Assembly: GCA_022592435.1 (NCBI GenBank)
Contig: JABYQS010000054.1
Coordinates: forward strand, 124,001 to 188,000
Origin: Cerioporus squamosus
Lineage: Eukaryota > Basidiomycota > Agaricomycetes > Polyporales > Polyporaceae
Direction of reading: 5' to 3'
Length of the DNA stretch: 64,000 bases
The notes under the pieces are model-generated. The model was not told where the DNA came from and ran no database searches. It saw only the letters and a program-made list of their open reading frames with translations. Position 1 is the stretch's first letter. Each line of letters opens with the position of its first letter. The translations under genes were made by a program, and so were the position numbers. Positions 11,280 through 23,197 of this stretch are shown piece after piece.

Positions 11280-12048
11280 TGATGATATGCAGGGGTACAA
11301 GTGAGTCATCGCAGGTGTCGAAGTCGAGTGCACGCAACTTACAGATGGTATAGGTGGGACTATGCCCGGGGATGGTATGCTGCCGCTCCGTGCGATTCTC
11401 GTTCGGTCGACGACTTCGAGGCCCACTTCTCTGAGCTTACCCCCGCGAACAAGAGGGTGCGTCGTTTCACGGCCATCTTATCCGCGCGTGTACTCATTGT
11501 GCGCCGCAGAAACTGCAACGCGACTGGAAGAAGGTGAGCATCTAAGTCGCTGTCTTTGCGTCCTGTGCTGACATATCCCTCCATTCAGGCACACCCAACT
11601 GCAGAGGCCCCGGAGCCTTGGAAGAAGATAGAGGAGCGTTATCTTGGCATGATGCGTATATGCCTTCCTGCAGTGAGTCTGACGCTGACTTGCGTTTGCG
11701 CGTAGGATTCCTCAGAACTCGGATGGCTCCAGAGTGAGTAATCCAATAGCAATACGAAAGGACCCGAAAGGATACGATTAGCCCGTAAACTGCATGTACA
11801 ACATTGTATCCTACCGTACCAGCTCGTAATATACCGTATAATCGACCGGACAGACCCACAGACAGACGTGTACGAGAACGTACAGCCGCATACGAGAGTC
11901 TACGAATGTCCGCGCGTCAGACGGACCGTCTCGTTTGCCGTCCGGACATGCCCATCCGACAAGATACGGCTGATCCGTAAATGGGTCGGACATTCGTCAA
12001 TTCTCGTAACGTACGACAATTGTACGATTTCCTACGCATCCATACGGC

Positions 12049-12073
12049 CCAATCCGACCGAGATCTCACTGGG
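12049..12073 (-). repeat. Right terminal inverted repeat
   Basis: Exact reverse complement of 10000-10024. It is followed directly by the TATCAGT duplication at 12074-12080. Confidence 0.9.
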
Positions 12074-12080
12074 TATCAGT

Positions 12081-13134
12081 ACGGGATGCACGCGTTACGA
12101 GCTGGAGTGCGTCATCGTACGTACGAAGGGCAGCGAGGAAGACTGGGAGCAGGATCGAATACTCCGTTCTTGGGCTCACTCAAGCTGGCGAGCGAGGATT
12201 TGCGGAGAGAGCTCGCCCTGCGACTGAAGCACGCGCACTAGCCTGACGTCGTACGTGGTGCCACACATATAGATCAGGGTTCGGACGCCATGACGTAGGC
12301 CCGTAAGCTTCCTCGATGTGGAATGTTGACTTCCATGTACGGCGCAACGACACTCCGTGCTCGACAGGCGTGCTCTATCTAAGAAGAGAGCAGCTGTAGG
12401 CGTCAAGTAGGCGTGCAATAAGTACATCAATACTAGTACCTACACACGTCTCCCATTTCATCAGTTTACATAGCTCAAATTGCTGAACGCGAGGCAGCTT
12501 CCACAGACAGAACCCACCTACCGACGTGATGCGATGGGGAAGAAGTACTGGTAGGTCGAAGAACAACAATCTGAGCAAATTGTAATACGTACGTGCGCTG
12601 AGGATGGGAGGCGCATCAAGGTCGACGTTGCGATTATCGTGCCATGACCGGCTGACTACAGTCGACATCAAGTGTGAACAGTTGGCGTCGACTGGTCGAC
12701 GGGCCTTGGTCGACAGTCGACTCGACGGTCGACTTGGAGTTGACGTCCACCATGGCTGGTCGACTTTCGCACGCTCTGGTATTGGCTGGACCAGGAGATC
12801 GAGATGCGATACCACTAAATAAGTAGTACGTATATGTAGTGCTGAACATATCCTTGTAGCACGGTATGTACAGGATTGTATGCTCCTCAGCAATGGATAT
12901 TGTAATGTCAGGGGCACCCTGTGCATGTGCACGGGAAGCGATTGATCACCTTCACGGCTCACCGCCGCGCTTGCGATACTTACCAGCACAGGGAACAGCG
13001 GTCCGCGGTGGCAGTCAATGACGGCGTTCGCTGCCACGCAAGAACCAGACAGGCTCCATCCGGATATCCTCTATATCTCTACTGTTAGTACACGCTCTAC
13101 GATGATGCTGCCCGGGTCATATACTCAGGCAGTC
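12081..13134. other. Intergenic with palindrome cluster, no gene recognised
   Basis: Downstream of the transposon and of ligase copy 2. The longest frame is on the minus strand (12375-13037); it has no motif, and its middle is made of the GTCGAC repeats, so I do not call it. Confidence 0.5.
12621..12764. repeat. Cluster of eight GTCGAC palindromes
   Basis: GTCGAC starts at 12621, 12661, 12687, 12695, 12709, 12716, 12728 and 12759. A 6-base word is expected about once per 4 kb, so eight in 144 bp is far above chance. Spacing is irregular, so it is not a simple tandem repeat. Confidence 0.8.
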
Positions 13135-14972
13135 TCAGAAATACTCGATGAGTTTCCGAACAGCATCCTTCTCGTCCTTGCCCGCCATCCATTTCTCCAT
13201 CAACTGCGTCGCAAGGCTCATTAGCAAAAACCGTAAGGTACCCCATTCACGACTGTCCGAGACTCACCTTGTTCACGTTGATGTAGTTCTCCACAAACTC
13301 CGCACCGAGCAGACCCTTGACGCCTGCATCCGAATCAAGGGCCTTCCTCGCTTCCGCAATGGTCTTCGGCAGCTTCAACGCCTTGTCAAGCCCCACCGCC
13401 TTCCTCTCCGCCTCGCTCATCACATGCGCGGGCTTATGGCAATCGCCCGTCGTCAAGAGCACCCCGTCCAAGATGCCTCTTAGACCAGCAGCAACGATCC
13501 CCGCGAATGCAAGGTGTGGTGTTGCCGTCGCGTCGCTGCTCTTGAGCTCGAAGTGCAGATGCCCTTCCGGCCCACATATGCGGACCGGCGCCTCCTTGTT
13601 GTCCGTGCCCCAGCAGGACGTGGTGCCCCCCGACCAGATCCCGTCGAGCATGCGTGCGTACGATGCGGCGTTCGGGAGCGTGAGCGCGACGACGGCGGGG
13701 AGGTGCTCGAGCACGCCTTGCAGGAAGGAGCGCTCGGTTGGCGACATCCGAGGGGCGCGATTCTCGTCCCCCTTCCGTGTTTTCGTCTTGCCGCCGTGGA
13801 CGGAGATGTGCACGTGGGCGCCGTTGCCGCCTGCAAACACCAAGCCCGGTCAGCATTCACGATGCGACTTCCGGACAAGGGCTGGTATGAGGGAAGGCAA
13901 CTGACAAGAGTCCGCGTGCAGCCGCGGCGAGAACGTCGCCTTGAGGCCGTGCTTGTTGGCGATGTTGTATATCGTCTCGCGCGTAAAGACGATTGCGTCG
14001 GCGGCTTCAAGCGGCGGGAGTGGTCCCGTCACAACCTCATACTGTACGAGGTGTCTTCAGTGGATTGACGGGATGCATATGATCCACGTATGCTCACCTG
14101 GCCAGGTGCCGCCTCGGCGTGGTAGTGCTGGAGCTCGATGCCCGCATCAAGTAAGCAGGTCGCAATTTCCTCAAGCACGACCGTCTCGACGCTTCCCGTG
14201 CGGAACTTGGCCGCGCACGACCAGTCGGCGTTGTTGACATACACGGGTTCGGGGCTCGTCTGGCTAAGGAGCATGAACTCGTGCTCCATGCCTACGAGGA
14301 AGGACACGCCCGCTTTGTCCTGCGCCTCCCTGAGGGTGAGCACGTCAGTGATTTGCCACGTTCAAGGGTGAAGGCCTAAGGCAGCGCATCGCTGCTCCAA
14401 GCCTCCGTTCTGAGTCCGAGATATCTCTCAGCGAAGCCGAGGCGCCCCAGCTCCGCGTCGCCACGAAGGATCGGCGTTCGGCCGCAGCATGCCAGTCCTG
14501 CAGATCGGTTCGCCAAGCCCACTCACCTCACCAAACGTCGCAAAAGAGTCCTGGGACAAAGCGGCATATCAAAGCCCAGTCCCTTCCCTGGCGCGGGCGT
14601 CTTCTCCTGGAACCAGCCCATGACGACCGCATGCCCCGGCGCGTACGTGCACACCCGCCAGCTGCTGAGGTCGGGGACGTACAGCCACTCGCCGACGGCC
14701 CCAAAGCCGTCCGCGAGGTTCAGGCCGACGATGCCCAGCGCGACCATGGCGATCCCGACGCCGACGCGCGTGTGCGGGTTCTCGTACAGCTTGCGGAAGT
14801 ACGCGGCTGTGAGGACGCGGACGCGCGGCGTGTTGATGAAGTCGATCCACTGGACGCGCACGAACTTGATGTCGGCGGTGAGGAGCTCGTCTAGCGACTT
14901 TGCTGCGGAGGAGGAGGGGGGAGATTGCGTGGGGAGCGCGCTGTACAGCACGCCGTACGGTTCTGGAGCCAT
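13135..14972 (-). CDS. Glutamine-synthetase-like gamma-glutamyl ligase, copy 2
   Basis: Same family as copy 1 but unbroken. The N-terminus MAPEPYGVLYSALPT is longer than in copy 1. Core motifs in order are VQWIDFINTPRVRVL, AVGEWLYVPDLSSWRVC, GMEHEFMLL, HYHAEAAPGQ, YEVVTGPLPPLEAADAIVF, GGNGAHVHISV, TLPNAASYARM and SCWGTDNKEAPVRI, ending KDAVRKLIEYF. The position usually Arg in NR-A-IRI is Lys (NKEAPVRI) in both copies. Short introns separate the exons at conserved places. The expected reaction is ATP-dependent coupling of glutamate's gamma carboxyl to ammonia or another amine. The group also contains gamma-glutamylpolyamine and FluG-like enzymes, so true glutamine synthesis is not assured. An ATATAT element lies about 115 bp upstream of the ATG. 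Confidence 0.85.
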
Positions 14973-15085
14973 GCTCGACTGCGGTTTCGGTGAGGGGGTC
15001 GGAGAGGCCTCTACGGGATGCGTCTAACGGTGTGGTGGAAGTCCCGGAAACCGTTACAGCCGTAGCTGTTGTGCGGACTTGGGGG

Positions 15086-15092
15086 ATATATG
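15086..15092 (-). promoter_or_regulatory. TATA-like box of ligase copy 2
   Basis: CATATAT on the minus strand, about 115 bp before the ATG. Position and sequence resemble the element of copy 1. Confidence 0.45.
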
Positions 15093-15099
15093 CCTGCTT

Positions 15100-18000
15100 C
15101 GGCGGTTCGTGTTTCAAATCGACAATCAGCCTCGTGTCTCACACTGCGGGTAGGGGTCTTAGCATGAAGTAACGCTTACCAAGGTCGCGTATAACGTGTC
15201 TGCGGTATGTTTTGGACTCAGTAAGGTCGGTTACTTACCGCTGGCGCCGCAACGGGCGTAGATCGCGAGATGGCAGGGTCAAGTTGCGGTCAAGGGAGGA
15301 TTCAGTGCGCGGTTGATAGCGACGGAAGTCAGACATACCAGTTCCATAAGGGGCAAGTGCTGTGCACAGGCGCCCATAACTGTACAGTGTCAGAGCCCCG
15401 ATCCGCACGGATATCTGAGTCTCGCGTCGTTCTCAGGCGTCTCGCATGTTGCAGGCGAGTCGGCATCACGTACAGCGGTATACACAGACAATCATGACAA
15501 GGCATGCCGAAGGCATGCTACATAGAACAGGCACGAGACGAGCGACGTGGGATGGTCCGCCACCTGGATGCGAGTCCACGCCGTCGTACGGCGGATGTAC
15601 TTACCTCGGATTGTGACAACGTAATCACAAGGGCCCGATTGCGCGACCGTGACTTCAACATACACACGAAGATCCAGCAAGTCGAATCCAGAAGTAGTCA
15701 AGAGCTGCCGTTTGCCAGACGGGAGGTCGCAAGTGTGATGAGAGGTCCCCCTGCGGTTCAGAAAGTTCGCTTCATCCTGCGCCTTGAAGCGGAATCATAA
15801 GTAAGCAGCAACTTAGAGTGCTAACGACCGACACGATACTGCCTAAGTGAGGCCTCGCAAGCTAGTCGGAACCGTGACACAGTCTCTGTGCTCTGAAGGG
15901 TGTCGTGTGCAGGGAGCGCCGCCCGGGACTTGCTCGTTCGTCAGAGAATGTATCGTTAGCAACGCGAACGCTCCTCTTGGTTAGCCGTCCAGATCACTGG
16001 TTGAAGGCGCAAATAAGTGGCTAAAGAGGCATGGCAGCTTACTCAAGGTGACTCTCCGAATGCAGCAGCAAAAGCAGTTTGTAGTCGGAAACTATCGGCG
16101 AGCTTGACTGCGACGGCACTGACAGCGTATGTGCTAAAACCCCAAGCTCTATCCGCCCCTTCGATCGGTGAAGCTTCAAGGTAAGCATGGAGACGTGCGT
16201 GTGCAAGAACGGGAGACCGCTCCTCGAAAGGGGTCTGGCTCTCCTTTCAACGGCTCAGCAAGCCATCTCGGACAGACGGTTCCCCGCATAACTGGCTGCC
16301 ACCAGTGGCGTGCTCGAGCTCCACGTCCGCAGGTCATCGTCAAAGGGCGCCGTCGTATCGTGCGGAGCCGAGCGAGAGGCAGCGTTGATCCTCAGGCTCG
16401 CGACACGAGTGGCGCAGCACACGCACACTGACGTTCGACCCGTGACTTCCCTTGTACGAAACTCCAACTCGAAGGCAGGTCGAACAGCAATCCGAGCGGA
16501 TGCAAGGTCCTCGGACCCCTGGCAAAGTCAATCCTTCGCTTGTGGGGAAGAGCACGCGTACGCATTCTCCGACTCAAGCTCAAGCCGGCATCTGAGGCAG
16601 ACGGCACAAGCGACTCCACTACTGCCCTCCGTGCCTTCGGAAACTCTGCCTTCCTGCCTCTCCACTCGTGTGGATTGCAGCTCATTACGTGGCGTTGAAA
16701 TGCCACGAACACTCACCGTCAGTCTCGTGGAGGGTGGAGCGAGGGGCGAGCAAGACCTGCTTGGGACTCAGCTCGGTATCCTGCCCCACGCCGATCCAAG
16801 CCCCTTCGAGCGTCGATTATATCTGGGAGTGCAGCTACCAGTACACGCCGTTCCCAAACCCTGCTAGAGCTTCGGAAAAGGGAGTCGCGGTCAGAACGAA
16901 CGTGCATGAAGCCGACAAGCAATCACTGTCAGCAAAAATGGCGTACACACCTCCGCCACAGGTGACAATGCAGAGGAGAAGCGGCAGCGGCGGAGAGCGG
17001 GGGACGGGCGAGCTGCATGCCCGTGGAGCCTCGCAGGCGCCAAGGGCGAGTATAACTGGTCTAGGCAAAGAGGCTGATGGGCATGATATATGGCGGCGTC
17101 GCTGGACTTGAACCTGAGTCGAGATCACGGCGCTGGAGCATGCCTCCTCGTGCATCCGCGTACCGGAGCCCGAGCTGCTCGTACATATCGGGCTTGTGTG
17201 CTGCCCAAAGTCAGCTCTGAATATTTTGACCGCGGAGGGCGGGGATCGCGCCGTAGGCGTGGGGGGTTTCGTCCGGCTCACAGGGCGGACGATATCCGAG
17301 CCGAGTATCTGCTTGAGACCGTTTGGATTCGCCCAGGAAGCAGTGAGCACATCACAGTAGTGCAGCCTTCGGTCAATTTCCCTCTGTATTATCTGGGAGG
17401 CAGCCCGCTCCTCCGACGCCCGGACAGGCGCAGGGAGGAGTGGAGTACGTACAGGACAAGCGTTACTCACCGCCTTCGACGGACAGGAACCGATGTAGAG
17501 CAGCGAGGAGGGCGCGGATCCTGACAGGGAACCTGCCTTTGGCTGCCAGCAGGCAGTACTGAGCGGGAGCGGTGGGCCCGAGAGCTGACAGTGGGCGTGA
17601 ACACAACGGCACAAATCGGGGCGTGGGCTGCCTGTACAGCCGCACTGCTCTCTTCTGGTGGACGAGCAGCTATACAGGGCGAGCAGGAGCGTGCGCTTGA
17701 GTCTATTCAGACGCTGCGCAGCGTGCCTCGCGCCAATTGTCTCCTCCATCGGCCGTCGTCCTGCATCTTCCCATATGCCCGCCGCCTCGCTCTTGGGCAT
17801 CGAAGGTCGAAGAGAGCTGCAGAATGGCGGAGGAGGGCTCGGATAGGGGCGGAGACGCCGGGGATCTGTGGTCTTGTGTCGGTGTGGTTGGTCTCAGTGT
17901 CAACCCCGCTGTCGTAAGTGGTTTATTATGTGCTGTGATCGGGAATGATCGATACGACGAGGAAGCCAAGGGTCGATCTGCCAGTACCACGGTCTGCGTC

Positions 18001-18490
18001 CTTCTCCCGCCGCTGCTGGCCAGCACGGTGCTCGTCGTGCACGGCGGCGGCCCCGCGCGCACTGAGTCAGCTCGGTTGGCCGCTGCAGTCTGTCGTCTGC
18101 TGGATGAACAGTTGAGATGATGCATTACGCCTCGGGTCTCGACCCGGGCAAACGCTTGCAAACGCAATCAGAACGCTGGCGCTAGACTCGATCGTGCCAG
18201 AGGGGTGGAATTGGGGCCTGAAATGTGCGCTGGGCTGTGCTGTGCTCGCTGGTGGGTCAGCTGCGCGCGCATCGCGATGGCTCTCAGGAGGGCGAGAGAA
18301 GGCTTGGGGGTCGGACGCAGGCGTTGTGTGGGCTGGAGAAGACGGCGGACGTGGTTCTCTCGCGTACGGAGCCGGGCAAGAAGCAGGGGGAAGCGAGGCG
18401 TGGAAAAGGCGGAGAGGCGGACAACGAGGCTCGCGACAGGCCGTCACAGACTGAGACTGGTCGCCCCCGCCCCGCATCTGTGTCCGCGTC
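15100..18490. other. Long intergenic stretch, no gene supported
   Basis: Several long frames cross on both strands (for example 16310-16867 plus and 16835-17800 minus), but none shows a family motif, domain-like order or paired splice sites. Small features are a palindrome GCATGCC-GAA-GGCATGC at 15502-15518 and a GC-rich segment from about 17.7 kb, likely the promoter of the F-box gene. Confidence 0.5.
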
Positions 18491-18493
18491 CGA

Positions 18494-20388
18494 GTGCGCG
18501 TGGCTCTGCGTCTTGTCCCGATCGACGAAAACATGCTCTGCTACCACCATTTTTACGACGAATCCGCGCCCGATCACTCCTGCCAGTGTCAACCGGATCC
18601 AGAGCCTATATTCATCCATGACCCCCGCAAGCCCTCCTTCCCCCCTCTCGCCCCGTCCCCCGTCCCCACTATCATCAACTGCTACCTCTTCCATGCCACA
18701 CACGGCTCCGTCCCACTGACCATCCAAATGCCCTCTGGTGAGTCCTTCTACGAGCCCGTCGCCCGCCATGCCCCCGCCCGAGGCGACCCAGCCCCACGCA
18801 CCAACACCCCGCACATCCCCGTATGGTCCCCGTTCCAAAGCATCGAGCTCCTATCCCTCAACCGCGACGTCCTCTCCGCCATCTCCCACTTCTGCCCCGT
18901 CCCCGATGCCGTCCAGTTCGCGCGCACCTGCAGGGACGCCTACGAGATTGCCATGCCGCGCATCCTCTCCGACGTGACCATTGGAGACCCCGACGAGGAG
19001 AAGAACGACGAGGCCCGCGACGACGGTCGCCGCCGTTTGGAGGGTCCCGACCGTCTGGAATTGTTCTGCACCTTCATGCTTGCGGATCCGAAGACCCGCA
19101 TGAGACACCTCAGGTCTCTCCGCCTCCTTGACCTCGCTTTCGCCCGTCCCTCGAACACAGGCTTCAGGGACGGCTGGGACGCCGACTTCTCTCCCGCCGA
19201 CTCCCTTGCCCGACTCCTCCATGAGGCAACCAACCTGCGGATCCTCCACATACGCGACGCCGAGCCCCTCTTCCAGTCACATCCCTCCGTGTACGAGGGT
19301 CTTGCCGAGCTCCCTAACCTCAAGGAGCTGTCCCTGTACTACATCGGTAATTTCTGCCTCAAAGCGATCTCTCTGCTCCGTAGTCGGCCTGCGATCATCG
19401 AGAACGGGCTCTGGAAGGACGGTCCGCGGCCGCAGGGAGACGTGACACCGTTTGGCCAGTACATCAATTCCTTCCAGCACATCAAGCTCTGGGAGTGCGG
19501 ATGCATGCTCGAGAGCGTCGTCGACCGATACATCTGGCCGAACGTCCACACGCTCGACATCGGCGGTCGCATTGCTAAAATCTCCGAGCTCGCGCATGCG
19601 TTTCCCAACCTGCGGCGGCTCACGTTCTACTTGGAATTCTCCGTTAAGCAGGAGACAGGTCCGGCGACCTGTTGGCCGGAGCTAGACTATCTCGAGACGA
19701 GCGCCCCCATCCCCTCCTTCCCCTCACCTGTGCGCCGGCTGCAGCTCCAGTACGCTATCGGCGCGAGGCACGGCACGCAGCACGACCTGAAGACGCTCCC
19801 ACTCATGGAGAAGACGAATCCCGTGGTCCTCTCGTGTACCGTCGCCCACACCTTGTCGAAGACCATGCTCGAGCGGATGAAGACGTCGATGCCTTCCCTC
19901 CGATACCTCGAACTCATCCTGAACAGCGGGAGTCGCGCCAGCATGGAATGGCATGCCTTCCAGGAATGGGTCGTACGTGTACCCAGTCATTGAATACCTT
20001 GCGCGCCAGCGGGCTCACCTGATATTCCGTAAAGGAGCGTAACCTTGAGATCATGCGAGCCAAGTCGATTGTGGGACTCTGCATTGCATACTCTGGCGCT
20101 GGCGCCGATGGAAGCTCGGATTCCTCGGTAGCTGACGCCAACCGGCGCCGCATTACTCACGTCGCACGCATGCTGGCACGCAGCGTCAAGACGCTCTCCT
20201 ACATCGCCGTCGGCCACCACGACAGCGACAAGAGCGACCCCTTGACCGGCATGTACCGCGTCAACTGCCACTGGTTCAGAATCGTCTCCCGTCCGGCGGA
20301 CGAGGCTCGCGATCCTTCGCTGGAGCTTCTTACCGCTGCGGAGGGTGAGCGGATACGAGAAATGCTTCAGGACACACCGCGGGTGTGA
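18494..20388 (+). CDS. F-box protein
   Basis: Probable substrate adaptor of an SCF ubiquitin ligase. An F-box-like segment lies at SIELLSLNRDVLSAIS...FARTCRDAYEIAMPRILS. It is followed by Leu-rich stretches typical of fungal F-box/LRR-type proteins (HLRSLRLLDLAFA, ATNLRILHIRD, LPNLKELSLYYIGNF, FPNLRRLTFYLEF, LRYLELILNSG). The long open exon ends at 19972 and joins, in phase, a second exon from 20035 (ERNLEIMRAKSIVGL). The start is uncertain. The frame is open from 18494, with the first ATG at 18494 and another at 18533. However, GTGAGT at 18737 could be a donor joined near 18789, with an ATG at 18728 (MPSG) as start. The target protein is unknown. Confidence 0.75.
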
Positions 20389-22547
20389 TCTGTGACCGGC
20401 GATGGTTAGTCGCTTCCCTTTTCCTGCGTTTGGCGCCCATACCCAACGCGTCTCCACAGGGCTCTTCGCACGTCGATGGCTTCCTCATCTCACCTCTAAT
20501 GATTGGCCCGCACTTGCTTCAATATGGAACGGTCTTCTATCTGCAGCGCTAGCGATCTCCAGGATACAATGGCTCGGTTTCGGTTTTCTCCCTCTGCTTC
20601 TCGTTCCGTCCTCGTTTCGTCCTCGTCCTCGGCCTCTTTCGTCGTTCATCTGTGTATATCTGATCCTTTGCCATATTAGTGTAACATAGCCGTCGTAGGG
20701 GTTCGCCATTTATTGGAAGCGTATATTCGCCGTGTTAAGTATATGTTAGTGTACTATCTGTCTTTCCCATTTTCCCGCTCTCCCTCTGATCTCGTCTCCA
20801 GACCCCGTACTCAGTCCTGTGACTCATCAGCCTGACCCGAACGCTCTTCATACTTAGCCTTAGCTCCATAGACCTGCGCATACGTCTCGACTCTCGGTGC
20901 TCGGTTCTCTGCCCTCTCCCAGTCTGTGCCCTTTGTTACGACCATGCCACGACTCGGATTAAAGCCGCACGACGCCAGCGAAAATACATACAAGCTCTCC
21001 CCTCGTAGACTGGAGTTGGACGACGACTTGGGACCGGCGACTGCGCCAACGTGCGTGCACAGTTCTATACTAGCCTAATTGACGGCAGGAGACGGCCCCC
21101 ACGTACGGGTCGCATGACACGGCGCGCCGCGTGTCTCTCTCTTTGCCCCGGTAGCCGCGTTAACCCTCTGTGAGCGGCGTTCCAAGCGTTCCACTTCCAG
21201 CCCCCGGGAGTCCGGCGACGAGGCTATCGCTGCCATCGGACGCTCGTCTGCTGGGTACTTCTCTTGGGATGTCGAGATACACGAGGCGGTGGCGGTTGTT
21301 GGTGTGACTTGAAGATGAACTCTCCCTAGGCCCTTGGGGATGTTGAATTGCAAGTTGGGCCCGGGAGTTGCTTGGCGAGCTCGCGCTCAGAGAGCGGCGC
21401 GCGTAGGGATAGAGCGCGTGAGTCATATGAGAGGCACGGCAGTGCGACCCTGCATTGAGCCCCAGGATGAGTGGGAGTACAATAGTTTACCAAACGTGCT
21501 TGGACCGGGCCGCCATTGGTGCTTGCATCCGCCTCTGCGTAGGGTATACCGCGGGCAGTCTGAAGCCGACTTCCCGGGATGACCTGCCACGCGATGGTGT
21601 GTGCGTTACGTGGAGGCCGGGGCCGTCAGAGCAGGAACGCAGGACCTAAACGAGCTTCTTGAGAGGTCGATGCAGGTGACATTGGGACTCGGGTTACACA
21701 CGATACACACAGCGCTCGCAAAACACAACTGGCTTGGACGGTGGACACGCTGATCAATGTCATCTCCCCGAGATTCCGGCGGTGGGGTGCGAACAGCGTG
21801 GATGCAAAAGATTAGTAGCAGATTACGCTATGTGCCATGGTATCGCCGGCGGGAGATGGCACGGCGGTGCTGGGGAGCGCGTTCCGAAGCCTGGAGGAGG
21901 AAATGCCTTGCTGCGTTTTTGGTTGCAGGTCGAGGCTCTTTTCGGTGGGGTTTGCCGTCATCGAGCACTTCGCGTCCGAGGACGAGGACGACGTCGACGG
22001 TTAGGTCCTGCCGGATCAAAAGCCTGTAGAGTGCAATTGCGCCCACACACTGCGATTAATGGTGGCAGACCTGTCGTTGTTTGGGCCTGGACGATGCGTA
22101 GCAAGGCAGTGCTGGAAAGGGATACAAAGTTACTCGCTCTAGCGTCGGGCGCCCCGTTAGATTCACGTGCAGAAGACAGGGATGCGTGCGTACTATGCAG
22201 ACGGTTGTGCTGATGTTCGCCGGTGCGAGGAGCATGTAGAGTTTGACGGGTGGTAGTCCGGTGCAGAAAGGTCGCCTTGGTTGTGGTCGAGGAACTTTGT
22301 CGACGGGAAGGCGATGCAGCCTCGGTATCTGACGATGCCTTCTTTCCCCGAGGTTCTCGCTGGAGAATAGCAAGGATCGACGGTCGTGCGAGCTGGCAAG
22401 CATGACGCTGTAGGACTGGAGGATCGTCGCGTGTCTTCTGCAGTCGGAGAGCCTGGACCACGGGTCTGTAGTGCGCTTCCGAACTCTTCTTGCGTGCCGT
22501 GCCGCGCAGTGTCTTCAGAGTAGGAGATGCCTGGGTGCTAGTACGAA
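20389..22547. other. Intergenic, no gene recognised
   Basis: The first 300 bp are T/C-rich 3' flank of the F-box gene. The remainder has only short conflicting frames; a 219-codon minus frame near 21958-22617 runs into the MITE-like element and has no motif. Confidence 0.5.
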
Positions 22548-23197
22548 TACTATGCCTACACCAGTAATGCAATCGGCCAAAATCTGCAACAGTAATGCAA
22601 CCGGGGTCTAGCTCCACTGTCCCTCATCTGTAAATTACAAAACTCGGCACAACAATAGCCCAGAAGCCTTTGAACATGCTCGTAAAAACCGCTTCTTGAG
22701 AAGTGGCCGGGACGAGGAGATACGAGGCCATCTTCCGCGAGTTTGCACCTGCCGGCACTATTATCCGACCTCGCTACAGTGCAATATGCGGGCGCTTCCA
22801 CTGAAACTCCGCTAGGTTGCTCTACCATGCGACAGGTATTGACACATAATTTTCCGACATTGGGGGGTGCATTGAGGAGGAGGAATGGAAGTAAGAGTTG
22901 GAGAAGCGTGACATTTCCGGGCGCTTAGTACCATATAAGGCTGCGTGAACGCTCAGTTCTCAGTGGGCACAGCGTGACTGATTGCGTGACGAGGTTTCTC
23001 CGTGGGTTGCATTACTGTTGCGACTCAGTGCGCCCCTCGCCTCACCCTCCATCTCATCCTCTCGTTCCCGGAAAATCGGAGGAGGTGCCCAAGACGGCTT
23101 GGAACACACCACCGAAGATCCGACATCAATCAGCTAAGGGAGGGAGGAGATAGTCAAGTAACAAGCCCGAAGTTGCATTACTGGTGAACGCATAGTA
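22548..23197. mobile_element. MITE-like element with TA-flanked inverted termini
   Basis: The ends 22550-22572 and 23173-23195 form a 23-bp inverted repeat with an inner perfect stretch CACCAGTAATGCAA and an outer perfect CTATGC; 3 mismatches lie between. TA stands directly outside each end, as left by Tc1/mariner transposition. A second, perfect 16-bp inverted repeat CAACAGTAATGCAACC lies inside (22587-22602 and 23005-23020) and repeats the core of the terminal repeat, so CAGTAATGCAA occurs four times, twice in each orientation. The interior, about 400 bp between the inner repeats, has no credible frame. No autonomous partner is present in the window. Confidence 0.65.

Larger units (their letters stand above)
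10000..12073 (+). mobile_element. DNA transposon with 25-bp perfect TIRs and 7-bp target duplication
   Basis: The two ends, 10000-10024 and 12049-12073, are exact reverse complements over 25 bp, starting CCCAGTGAGATCTCGG. The element is bordered by a direct TATCAGT duplication. Near the left end are two short hairpins (10099-10129 and 10197-10216), as sub-terminal regions of fungal DNA transposons often have. Inside lies an interrupted frame resembling the N-terminal Cys/His part of basidiomycete transposase-associated proteins, but no catalytic domain fits in the 2.07 kb. It is therefore best seen as non-autonomous or internally deleted. A 7-8 bp duplication suits hAT-, KDZ/Zisupton- or P-like elements better than CACTA (2-3 bp). 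I do not assign the superfamily. It inserted between two ligase duplicates, just upstream of copy 1. Confidence 0.85.

Noticed and set aside
12375..13037. 220-codon frame on the minus strand
   Set aside because: Its middle is the GTCGAC palindrome cluster and no family motif or splice partner is seen.
17090..17170. Possible tRNA on the minus strand (GGTTCAAGTCC resembles a T loop)
   Set aside because: The T stem has a mismatch, no D-arm A-box is found at the right distance and no matching 5' acceptor strand exists.
16835..17800. 321-codon open frame on the minus strand
   Set aside because: Ser/Pro/Cys-rich with no motif or domain order and overlapped by plus frames of similar length; length is explained by GC-rich composition.
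18284..18838. Minus-strand Gly-rich frame opposite the F-box gene start
   Set aside because: Shadow of C-rich sequence at the 5' end of the F-box gene.
21958..22617. 219-codon frame on the minus strand
   Set aside because: Starts inside the MITE-like element and has low-complexity Arg/Ser/Thr composition without any domain.
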